Positions 7,508 to 13,906 of a stretch of 14,459 nt of DNA are shown piece by piece. How positions within the stretch are numbered: position 1 is the first letter of the stretch; each line of letters starts with the position of its first letter. Source of the stretch: Pontibacterium sp049599735. Its GTDB lineage: Bacteria; Pseudomonadota; Gammaproteobacteria; Pseudomonadales; Balneatricaceae. Below the pieces are notes generated by a model that did no database searches, was not told where the DNA came from, and was given only the letters and a program-made list of their open reading frames with translations. The translations under genes were made by a program, and so were the position numbers. The stretch covers positions 1 to 14,459 of the forward strand of contig JBMYOX010000069.1 of the NCBI GenBank assembly GCA_049599735.1, written 5' to 3'.

Positions 7508-8422
7508 ATGGCCAGACTAAATGCACGAACTTTTGCTTCGCTGATTTATTTTGAGGCTTGTGGGCGTTTATTGAGCTTTACGGATGCTGCGCGTGAGTTA
7601 TGTGTGACTACCGGGGCTGTAAGTCAGCAAATACGCAAGCTTGAAACCGAAATAGGTGTTGTGTTATTTACGCGTTATCCACGCGGTATCGCACTAACGC
7701 CTGCTGGTGAGCGCTTGCTTTCTGTCACCCGGCAGTCCGTTTCTTCGCTTGTCACAATACTTGAAGAGCTTCAGAAAAAACCGGCTGATGATGTAGTCAG
7801 GCTAAAATCGACACCTTCTTTTGTTTTTAAGTGGCTGATTCCTAAACTTCAGGAATTTAACCGCCAATATCCCGAAATTAAGGTAGAAGCTTATGCTGAT
7901 GCCGCCTTACTGGATCTGGCCGGTGCCGATTTTGATCTGGCGATTGATTACAGTCAGGGCTTGTACCTGGATTTTGAGGCGACGTTGTTGTTGCGCGAAA
8001 GTCTGTTGCCGGTGGTAAGCCCAAATTACAGGCCGGAAATTGACTGGCAAAGTCCGGATATATGGCAGCAGGTGTCTTTGCTGCACGATGCGATGCCCTG
8101 GGCTGAGGCTTCACGCGATGCAGAGTGGACTTACTGGCTGGAACGGTCTGCGCTCAAGCAGGTCTCCTATGAGCGGGGGCATTATTTTAACCGGGTCGAT
8201 ATGGCGATTGCTGCAGCGGATGCAGGTTTGGGGGTGGCATTGGCGCGAAGTGCGTTGGTTGAGGAGGAGCTGGCGTCGGGCCGTCTGATTGCCCCCTTCA
8301 AAGCCGTAGCCTCCTGTTGTGACTATTATCTGCTAATGCCCGGAGAGCGGGTGGTAAGTGCCAATGCTTATATATTGCGTGACTGGCTGTTGGCTCAGGT
8401 CCGGCAGCCGGAGAGTTGTTAG
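7508..8422 (+). CDS. LysR-type regulator, GcvA/DsdC-like
   Basis: This 304-residue transcription regulator has the standard LysR layout. The winged helix-turn-helix is at about residues 5-65, with SFTDAARELCVTTGAVSQQIRKLE and the wing FTRYPRGIALTPAGERLL. The effector domain is at about 90-295, with SFVFKWLIPKLQEFNRQYPEIKVE, and DMAIAAADAGLGVALARSALV near the C-terminus. The LCVTTGAVSQQ helix and C-terminal half resemble the GcvA/DsdC branch. It diverges from the D-serine dehydratase gene over 104 bases that contain a perfect LysR-type palindrome, so a D-serine-responsive activator role like DsdC is likely but inferred. It is not close enough by eye to E. coli DsdC to give it that name. GGA at 7500-7502 precedes the ATG. 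Its stop overlaps the stop of the convergent Lrp-type gene by four bases. Confidence 0.88.
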   Translation: MARLNARTFASLIYFEACGRLLSFTDAARELCVTTGAVSQQIRKLETEIGVVLFTRYPRGIALTPAGERLLSVTRQSVSSLVTILEELQKKPADDVVRLKSTPSFVFKWLIPKLQEFNRQYPEIKVEAYADAALLDLAGADFDLAIDYSQGLYLDFEATLLLRESLLPVVSPNYRPEIDWQSPDIWQQVSLLHDAMPWAEASRDAEWTYWLERSALKQVSYERGHYFNRVDMAIAAADAGLGVALARSALVEEELASGRLIAPFKAVASCCDYYLLMPGERVVSANAYILRDWLLAQVRQPESC

Positions 8423-8916
8423 CGTTCCGGAACAGGCAATTCCTGGGTTTCTTTGACTTCTTCCATCACGATGTAGCTTTTAGAATTTTTAACACCAGGC
8501 AATGTCAGTAGCATGTCCCCCAGCAATTCTCGGTACTGGGACATATCGCTGATGCGCGCTTTCAGCAAATAATCTGAATCCCCAGAAACCAGGTGGCAGC
8601 CCTGAATATAAGGCAGCTTTGCCACCGCTTTGTTAAAGAGTCCAAAGGCATCGGGTGACTGGTAAGATAGCGAAATTTCCACAAAGACGAGCATATGGTA
8701 ATCCAGCGCTTCGGGGTTAATACGTGCATAATAACCTTCGATTACACCCTCTTTTTCAAGACGTTTAACCCGCTCCATACAAGGGGTCGTCGACAGCCCG
8801 ATCCGGTCGGCCAGTTCGGTGTAAGAAATACGACCTTCTTGCTGAAGAATGCGCAGAATATTACGATCAATTCTATCAAATTTCTTTTTTTTCAATGAGT
8901 TATCGATATTTGCCAT
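8419..8916 (-). CDS. Lrp/AsnC-family regulator
   Basis: This is a 165-residue leucine-responsive-type regulator. The N-terminal helix-turn-helix at about residues 13-62 (FDRIDRNILRILQQEGRIS, ELADRIGLSTTPCMERVKRL) is followed by an effector-binding RAM/AsnC domain at about 70-155 (CHLVSGDSDYLLKARISDM, LLGDMLLTLPGVKNSKSYIV, MEEVKE). It closely resembles enterobacterial Lrp in length and motif spacing. I chose the ATG at 8916 (MANIDNSLKKKKF) because the family starts there; the frame extends upstream to 9000 but encodes nothing family-like. The ribosome site is weak. It is divergent from ridA and convergent with the LysR-type gene. Control of the neighbouring amino-acid genes is plausible, yet a global Lrp role cannot be ruled out from sequence. 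Confidence 0.88.
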   Translation of the reverse strand: MANIDNSLKKKKFDRIDRNILRILQQEGRISYTELADRIGLSTTPCMERVKRLEKEGVIEGYYARINPEALDYHMLVFVEISLSYQSPDAFGLFNKAVAKLPYIQGCHLVSGDSDYLLKARISDMSQYRELLGDMLLTLPGVKNSKSYIVMEEVKETQELPVPER

Positions 8917-9054
8917 AGTGTTTTCTGAATATCTGTGCTGTGTGGAATTTTTATCCAGTTTATATCGGATTGTAAATAAAATCATTGAGCGAACGATCAC
9001 TGAATGCAGAGTAATCTTGCGGGCTTAAAATAAGAAGCAAACCAGGGTGTTTGT

Positions 9055-9165
9055 ATGAAAGTGCCGATCAGAGGTGTTTTGTCTCTCTGTTTTTTAGGCG
9101 TTCTCTGTCATTATAGAGGCTGCCTGATCGCAGCCTGGATGTTCTGCCACAGGCGGCGTTATTAA
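9055..9165 (+). CDS. Possible small ORF (36 aa) before ridA
   Basis: An ATG at 9055 opens a 36-codon frame ending in TAA at 9165, 24 bases before ridA. AGGG lies 7 bases upstream of the ATG, an ideal ribosome site, which is the main reason to list it. The peptide starts MKVPIRGVLSLCFLGVLC, has a short hydrophobic stretch after a basic residue, four cysteines, and a basic RRR end. It resembles no family I know. It could be a leader peptide, a small membrane peptide, or chance. It contains a perfect 7-base hairpin at 9117-9136. Confidence 0.3.
   Translation: MKVPIRGVLSLCFLGVLCHYRGCLIAAWMFCHRRRY
9117..9136 (+). other. Hairpin in the ridA leader
   Basis: AGGCTGC (9117-9123) and GCAGCCT (9130-9136) pair perfectly around the loop CTGATC. 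No T-run follows, so it is not a standard terminator. It lies inside the possible small ORF and about 54 bases before the ridA start codon, so it could form only when ribosomes do not cover it. Confidence 0.35.
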
Positions 9166-9189
9166 TTATCTTTTAGTTAAGGAATTATC

Positions 9190-9576
9190 ATGAATAAAAG
9201 CATCATCAGCACTGAAAACGCACCTGCTGCGATTGGTACTTACTCTCAGGCTGTCAGAGTGGGCAATACGGTTTATATCTCGGGTCAGATTCCGCTGATA
9301 CCGGAAACGATGGAAATGGTAACTGAGTCTTTTGAGGCGCAGGCGGAGCGTGTTTTTACAAACCTGAAAGCGATTGCTGATGCGGCGGGTGGTTCTCTGG
9401 CAGATGTGGTTAAGTTAACAATTTTGCTGTCGGATATGGAGCATTTTGCCAAAGTTAACGAAGTGATGGCCCGTCATTTTTCTGAGCCTTACCCTGCACG
9501 CGCGGCTTTTGCTGTTAAGCAGCTGCCTAAAGCGGCGGATATTGAGGTCGATGCGGTTATGGTGACTGGCGAGTAA
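9190..9576 (+). CDS. ridA: RidA, 2-iminobutanoate/2-iminopropanoate deaminase
   Basis: This 128-residue protein is the normal RidA size. RidA is a cytoplasmic trimer that hydrolyses reactive enamine/imine products of PLP enzymes, notably 2-aminoacrylate from serine or D-serine dehydratases. Family marks are AIGTYSQAVRVGNTVYISGQ at about 14-33, the region KLTILLSDMEHFAKVNEV at about 75-92, and the signature YPARAAFAVKQLPKAADIEV at about 101-120. The arginine of the active site corresponds to R104, with Y18 and E119 also in their conserved places, so this is an active RidA-type protein rather than a diverged paralogue. AAGGA lies 6 bases before the ATG. It stands alone on the plus strand, divergent from the Lrp-type gene, close to the D-serine dehydratase whose by-product it would clear, and is followed by a strong terminator. 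Confidence 0.94.
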   Translation: MNKSIISTENAPAAIGTYSQAVRVGNTVYISGQIPLIPETMEMVTESFEAQAERVFTNLKAIADAAGGSLADVVKLTILLSDMEHFAKVNEVMARHFSEPYPARAAFAVKQLPKAADIEVDAVMVTGE

Positions 9577-9635
9577 TCGTTGAACCTCTAAGTAGTCAGG
9601 CTGGGCAGCTACTGCCGGGGTTTGCTGCAAGACAT

Positions 9636-9667
9636 AAAAAAGCCGCTCAGTTTGAGCGGCTTTTTTT
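9636..9667. terminator. Bidirectional rho-independent terminator
   Basis: A perfect stem AAAAAAGCCGCTCA (9636-9649) pairs with TGAGCGGCTTTTTT (9653-9666) around a GTT loop, followed by one more T. The A-run and T-run let it act on both strands. It separates ridA (stop 9576) from the convergent helicase gene (stop 9680). Confidence 0.92.
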
Positions 9668-9679
9668 ATTGTTTATTGT

Positions 9680-11425
9680 TTAGTCTCTGTCTTGGCGAGG
9701 TGTGCGTTTTCCGCCTGAGCGTCTGCGTGGAGCTGGACGTGAGTTAGTCTCGCTGGCAGGCTGCAGGTTCAGATTCTGACCGCATACAAATGTGCGTTTT
9801 AGTTTCTGAAGAGTTGCTTTTGGCATGCCTGCCGGTAGATCGACTGTGCTGAATTCGTCATGAATATCAATCTGGCCAATGAGTGACGCATTAATGTTGC
9901 CTTCGTTGGCAATAGCGCCCACGATGTTTTTAGGCTGCACGTTATGCTGACGGCCCACGGACACCTGATAACGCTCCATCTCCATATCAGGACGGCCCTT
10001 TAGGGTTTTTGCTTCGCGATCAAATTCGCGATTACGGCCACGGCCACGATCCTGGTCACGATCACGGCGAGGGCGATCTTCGCGAGGTGCGCGAAACGCC
10101 TGTTCCTTCATCAGCAGTGGCTGATCACCTTGGGCAAGGTGTGCCAGGGCGGCTGCAATGTTCATTGGATCAGTATCATGTTCTTTCTGGTATTCAGCCA
10201 GAAGGTCCATATAAGGGGAGATATCCTGGTTATCCAGTGTGTCGCTGATACGCTGCATAAAACGCTCAACACGTTTTTCGTTTACATCCCCAACCGTAGG
10301 CAATTCCATACGCTCGATAGGCTGCTTGGTTGCACGTTCGATGGTGTGCAGCATGCGCTGTTCACGGGGTGCAACAAACAGAATCGCTTCGCCGGTACGG
10401 CCAGCACGACCGGTACGGCCAATACGGTGAACATAAGACTCTGCATCATAAGGAATGTCGTAGTTCAGTACGTGGCTGATACGCTCAACATCCAGACCTC
10501 GGGCAACAACATCGGTGCCGATCAGGATATCGATCTTGCCCGACTTAAGGCGATCAACGGTGCGCTCACGCTGTTGCTGTGACATGTCGCCGTTCAGGCC
10601 TTCAGCGGCATAACCGCGAGCAGATAATTTCTCTGCCAGTTCTTCAGTCGCTGATTTGGTGCGAACAAAAATCAGCATCGCATCAAACTGCTGCAATTCC
10701 AGGATACGGGTCAGGGCATCCAGTTTATGAAGGCCGCTGACACGCCAGTATTTCTGGGTGATTGTGGTTGCTGTTGCTGTTTTGGCAGCAATTTTAACTT
10801 CTTTAGCATCGTTCAGATATTTCTGTGCAACCCGCTTGATCTGGTGCGGCATAGTGGCAGAGAAAAGTGCAATCTGACGTGTTGGTGGTGTGTGGTCTAA
10901 GATCCATTCCACATCGTCGATGAAGCCCATACGTAGCATCTCATCGGCTTCATCCAGTACCAGTGCTTCCAGCTTATCCAGTACCAGGGAGCCGCGACGG
11001 ATATGATCCATAACACGACCGGGTGTGCCCACGATAACCTGAACACCACGACGCAGCTGGCGCAGTTGGGTTTCGTAGCTCTGACCACCGTAAATAGGCA
11101 GTACATGGAAGTCAGGAATGTATTTAGCGTAGCTCTGGCAGGCTTCTGCAACCTGAATAGCCAGTTCACGTGTGGGTGCGAGCACCAGCAGTTGTGGTTC
11201 GCGACGGCTGGTTTCCAGGCGGGTCAGCAATGGTAACGCAAAAGCGGCTGTTTTGCCGGTACCGGTTTGGGCCATGCCCAGCAAATCCGAGCCTTCCAGC
11301 AGGTGTGGAATACTTTCAGCTTGAATGGGGGTCGGTGTTTCGTAGCCGAGCTCGTTAAGGGTACGAAGAATAGGTTCTGCAACCCCAAGAGAGGTGAAAG
11401 TAGGCTGGTTGCCAGATTCAGACAT
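9680..11425 (-). CDS. deaD: DEAD-box RNA helicase DeaD/CsdA
   Basis: This 581-residue ATP-dependent RNA helicase acts in ribosome assembly and RNA unwinding, mainly in the cold. All core motifs are present: Q motif (GYETPTPIQ, 28-35), Walker A AQTGTGKT (52-59), PTRELAIQV (84-92), TPGRV (134-138), DEAD (158-161), SAT (189-191), LIFVRTK (251-257), TDVVARGLD (304-312) and HRIGRTGR (333-340). After the core come a charged Arg/Asp-rich linker (about 445-472), a DbpA-type RNA-binding domain (about 485-555, VSVGRQHNVQPKNIVGAI) and a basic tail. This domain order is that of DeaD, slightly shorter than the 629-residue E. coli protein. The ATG at 11425 (MSESGNQPTF) was chosen over one at 11479 because it matches the family start and has AGG about 10 bases upstream. 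The leader is about 67 bases if the candidate promoter is right. Confidence 0.94.
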   Translation of the reverse strand: MSESGNQPTFTSLGVAEPILRTLNELGYETPTPIQAESIPHLLEGSDLLGMAQTGTGKTAAFALPLLTRLETSRREPQLLVLAPTRELAIQVAEACQSYAKYIPDFHVLPIYGGQSYETQLRQLRRGVQVIVGTPGRVMDHIRRGSLVLDKLEALVLDEADEMLRMGFIDDVEWILDHTPPTRQIALFSATMPHQIKRVAQKYLNDAKEVKIAAKTATATTITQKYWRVSGLHKLDALTRILELQQFDAMLIFVRTKSATEELAEKLSARGYAAEGLNGDMSQQQRERTVDRLKSGKIDILIGTDVVARGLDVERISHVLNYDIPYDAESYVHRIGRTGRAGRTGEAILFVAPREQRMLHTIERATKQPIERMELPTVGDVNEKRVERFMQRISDTLDNQDISPYMDLLAEYQKEHDTDPMNIAAALAHLAQGDQPLLMKEQAFRAPREDRPRRDRDQDRGRGRNREFDREAKTLKGRPDMEMERYQVSVGRQHNVQPKNIVGAIANEGNINASLIGQIDIHDEFSTVDLPAGMPKATLQKLKRTFVCGQNLNLQPASETNSRPAPRRRSGGKRTPRQDRD

Positions 11426-11498
11426 TAAGTGGATACCTGTAAATATAAAATGACGGTGACCCACGAAAACAGGACTCACCGGGTGGTAAAGGTCGCAA

Positions 11499-11528
11499 AG
11501 TATACAGTATGCAGGCCGGGACTGTCTA
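11499..11528 (-). promoter_or_regulatory. Candidate sigma-70 promoter of deaD
   Basis: On the minus strand, TAGACA (11523-11528) and TATACT (11499-11504) are separated by 18 bases, each one mismatch from consensus. Transcription would start near 11492, giving a leader of about 67 bases. The leader can form a 6-base stem (11454-11459 with 11476-11481, loop 16), which fits a structured leader but is not strong. Confidence 0.5.
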
Positions 11529-11690
11529 ATTTATGGAGCGTCAATTGGTCGGGGCTGTATGTAATACAAAGGGAAATAACCCTGATTCCTGAGGGTGTAA
11601 TGAAAAAGATACCGGGTTTAATGGGCTTGGGACTCGCAGGTCATGATATTCAGGTTATGATCGTCATTTTTACAGGGCCGGGTTCTAAAA

Positions 11691-12773
11691 ATGAAAATAC
11701 TGCTGCTTTCTGCTTATGATGCTGCCAGCCATATTTATTGGCGTAAAGGACTGGTTGAGCAGTTTCCTGAGCATGAATGGCAGGTGCTTACATTGCCGCC
11801 GCGTTATTTTTCCTGGCGGATCCGGGGTAATAGTCTGAGCTGGGCTTTAGGTGAAAAGGCGGTGTTGCAGCAGCCTTATGATCTGATTGTTGCAACCTCG
11901 ATGACGGACCTTTCTGCCTTGAAAGGCCTGGTGCCTGCTTTATCGCAAATACCCACGGTGCTTTATTTTCATGAAAACCAATTCGCATATCCCGAGTCAG
12001 GACGGGAATACGGCAGCGTAGAGCCAAAAATTCTGAATCTGTACAGTGCGCTGGCTGCTGATAAAGTGCTTTTTAATACCGGCTATAACCGGGATACGTT
12101 TCTGGAAGGTTGCAGAAAGCTACTCAAAAAGTTACCGGACCAGGTACCGCCGGGCATTGTTGATATGTTGGCCGGGCGTTCAGTGGTATTGCCGGTGCCG
12201 CTACCTGATTCTGTGTTTTGTCTGCATCAGTCAGAACCCGGGCCTTTACAGGTAGTGTGGAATCATCGCTGGGAGTTTGATAAAGGGCCGGAGTTGCTTT
12301 ATGCCGCGATGGCCGCGCTTGCTGCTAACAATGTGCCTGTGAAATTTCATATTGTCGGGCAGCAATTCAGGCATAGCCCGCCGGTTTTTGAGAAAATTAA
12401 AGCAGAGTTTTCTGCACTTATCGGGCACCAGGGTTTTGTTGAGTCAACAGAGGCCTATCGGGTTTTATTACAGCAGTCGGATGTGGTGTTATCAACCGCC
12501 TTACATGATTTTCAGGGTATTGCGGTGCTGGAGGCAGTTGCTGCCGGTGCGTTGCCACTGGTGCCGGATCGTCTGGCGTATCCTGAGTTGTTCCCTGAAG
12601 GCAGTTGTTATAACGCAGGGGCTGACGAAACCCCCGACCTTGTGCGACGACTTACCGGCCTGGTTGTTCTCAAGGCACAGCAGAACTTGCCTGTGGCCCC
12701 TTGTGTAAAACATCTGACCTGGTCCCGCCTGAGACCCGCTTATGCGGAAGTGTTTTCAACCCTCAGATCCTGA
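11691..12773 (+). CDS. DUF3524/GT4 glycosyltransferase, tRNA-queuosine mannosyltransferase-like
   Basis: This is a 360-residue cytoplasmic two-domain glycosyltransferase. The N-terminal domain (about 1-165) has the DUF3524 marks ILLLSAYDAASHIYWRKGL, LTLPPRYFSWRIRGNSL and YFHENQFAYP (92-101). The C-terminal domain (about 185-345) is GT-B fold, GT4-like, with NHRWEFDKGPELL (191-203), FHIVGQQF and the donor-binding stretch DFQGIAVLEAVAAGALPL through LAYPELFP (273-302). DUF3524 is the N-terminal family of the vertebrate enzyme (GTDC1/QTMAN) that puts mannose on queuosine in tRNA-Asp. The bacterial homologue may do the same or modify another acceptor; nothing in this window (no tgt, queA or queG) settles it. 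The ribosome site is weak. The gene is alone on its strand, with 32 bases to the convergent response-regulator gene. Confidence 0.82.
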   Translation: MKILLLSAYDAASHIYWRKGLVEQFPEHEWQVLTLPPRYFSWRIRGNSLSWALGEKAVLQQPYDLIVATSMTDLSALKGLVPALSQIPTVLYFHENQFAYPESGREYGSVEPKILNLYSALAADKVLFNTGYNRDTFLEGCRKLLKKLPDQVPPGIVDMLAGRSVVLPVPLPDSVFCLHQSEPGPLQVVWNHRWEFDKGPELLYAAMAALAANNVPVKFHIVGQQFRHSPPVFEKIKAEFSALIGHQGFVESTEAYRVLLQQSDVVLSTALHDFQGIAVLEAVAAGALPLVPDRLAYPELFPEGSCYNAGADETPDLVRRLTGLVVLKAQQNLPVAPCVKHLTWSRLRPAYAEVFSTLRS

Positions 12774-12805
12774 TGAGGAGGCCAGGGCAGGTGCGCCTTT
12801 GCAGG

Positions 12806-13606
12806 TTAACTTTCCAACAGCGTATGCAGCCAGCGTTTTACTTCCTCAGAAGAAAATGGCTTGTCAATCAGTGCATCAATGCCGCTGTGGTGAATATGGC
12901 TGAGCTTGGTTTCATCCTGGACGGAGGTCACCATCATAACGGGAAGGTGAGCGAGCCTGTCGGTCTGACGGATATAGCTGGTTAGCTCTGCTCCATCCAT
13001 ATGCGGCATATTGTAGTCGGTTACCACAAAATCAAATTCTTCAGTGCCTGCCAGAATCATTTGTGCTTCGACACCGTCTGAGGCTTCGGTAATGTTCAGG
13101 ATGCCGAGGTTATTCAGTACCCGGAGAATCATCTTTCGGGCCATCGCACTGTCGTCAACGACGAGTGCTCTCATGCTTTCTGTATCGTAGTTGTCCAGTT
13201 CGAGCTCTTCGGGTGAGAGCAGGTCTACGGTGGCACAGAGTGATTTTTTGAGATGCTGGTGGGTAAAAGGCTTGGGTAAAATAGCGACCACACCGGATTG
13301 CTTAAATGCCTCGAGTTGCGCGTGGCGGGTTTCGCTGGAAACCAGCATAAAATGCGTGTCTTTACACTGAGGCAATACCCGGATCTCCTGAATCAGATCC
13401 ATGGCGGTGCCGTCTTCAAAATAGAGGGCGCTGGCGACCAGGTCGGGGGTGATGGAGAGGATGCTTTCCAGTGCTTCGTGAACAGAGGCCGCTTCGTCAA
13501 TTGCGGTAACCTGCTCCCGGTTTAATTCGTGGGCGATTACTTTCCGCTGCATAGGAGAAGGCTCGACCAGCAGAATATTCAGATCAGTTTGTGAAAGGCG
13601 TGCCAT
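12806..13606 (-). CDS. Tandem-receiver response regulator, first receiver degenerate
   Basis: This 266-residue protein consists of two CheY-like receiver domains and no output domain. Receiver 2 (about 144-266) is complete: D151-D152, phosphoacceptor D197 in VTDYNMPHMDG, T227 and K249 in DKPF. Receiver 1 (about 8-128) keeps the fold and the lysine (K112 in PKPF), but the acidic pair is E15-P16 and the residue aligned with the phosphoacceptor is A60 (DLVASALYFEDG against DFVVTDYNMPHMDG), with a two-residue shorter loop. It therefore cannot be phosphorylated in the usual way. No histidine kinase gene is adjacent. AGGG precedes the ATG at 13606 at suitable spacing. It diverges from the GAF-domain gene over 300 bases. 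Signalling by protein contact, as with single-domain regulators of motility or adaptor proteins, is an inference. Confidence 0.88.
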   Translation of the reverse strand: MARLSQTDLNILLVEPSPMQRKVIAHELNREQVTAIDEAASVHEALESILSITPDLVASALYFEDGTAMDLIQEIRVLPQCKDTHFMLVSSETRHAQLEAFKQSGVVAILPKPFTHQHLKKSLCATVDLLSPEELELDNYDTESMRALVVDDSAMARKMILRVLNNLGILNITEASDGVEAQMILAGTEEFDFVVTDYNMPHMDGAELTSYIRQTDRLAHLPVMMVTSVQDETKLSHIHHSGIDALIDKPFSSEEVKRWLHTLLES

Positions 13607-13906
13607 CTATACAACCCTAAAGTCAGTTCTGCTGAGTATTTTGACAAACATAGCTAATTATTGCCTGAAATGACAATAATGAATAACACATCCTGCAGAT
13701 TTTCAGTCATGAGCACGGTGCACTATTTACGTAAAAGACTATTATTTTCCGGGGAGAAAATCAGCAGACAGCATCGGATATTTGCAGGTGCGTTGAGGCT
13801 GGTCAGGCGGATGTTCAGGTTCTGGGTAGTTTCTGCTTTCCAGTCAGTGCACTGCTCTTTAGAATCAGTGTGTTAAAGGTATATCCGGTAGCGTTGCGGG
13901 GCGGCT
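13607..13906. other. 300-base intergenic region between divergent genes
   Basis: This stretch separates the tandem-receiver gene and the GAF gene and must hold both promoters. I see a TTGACA at 13641-13646 without a good -10 at the usual spacing, and a 10-base palindrome TTTACGTAAA at 13726-13735. A 71-codon frame at 13661-13876 has no ribosome site and no family resemblance, so I do not call it a gene. Confidence 0.5.

Noticed and set aside
11429..11719. 96-codon plus-strand frame between deaD and the glycosyltransferase gene
   Set aside because: It runs through the deaD promoter and leader and overlaps the glycosyltransferase start in another frame; no ribosome site and no family resemblance.
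12774..12805. Possible terminator between the convergent glycosyltransferase and response-regulator genes
   Set aside because: The 32 bases have no strong inverted repeat followed by a T-run on either strand.
13661..13876. 71-codon frame in the gap between the two signalling genes
   Set aside because: No ribosome site, no hydrophobic or domain pattern that suggests a protein, and it covers the region that should hold two promoters.
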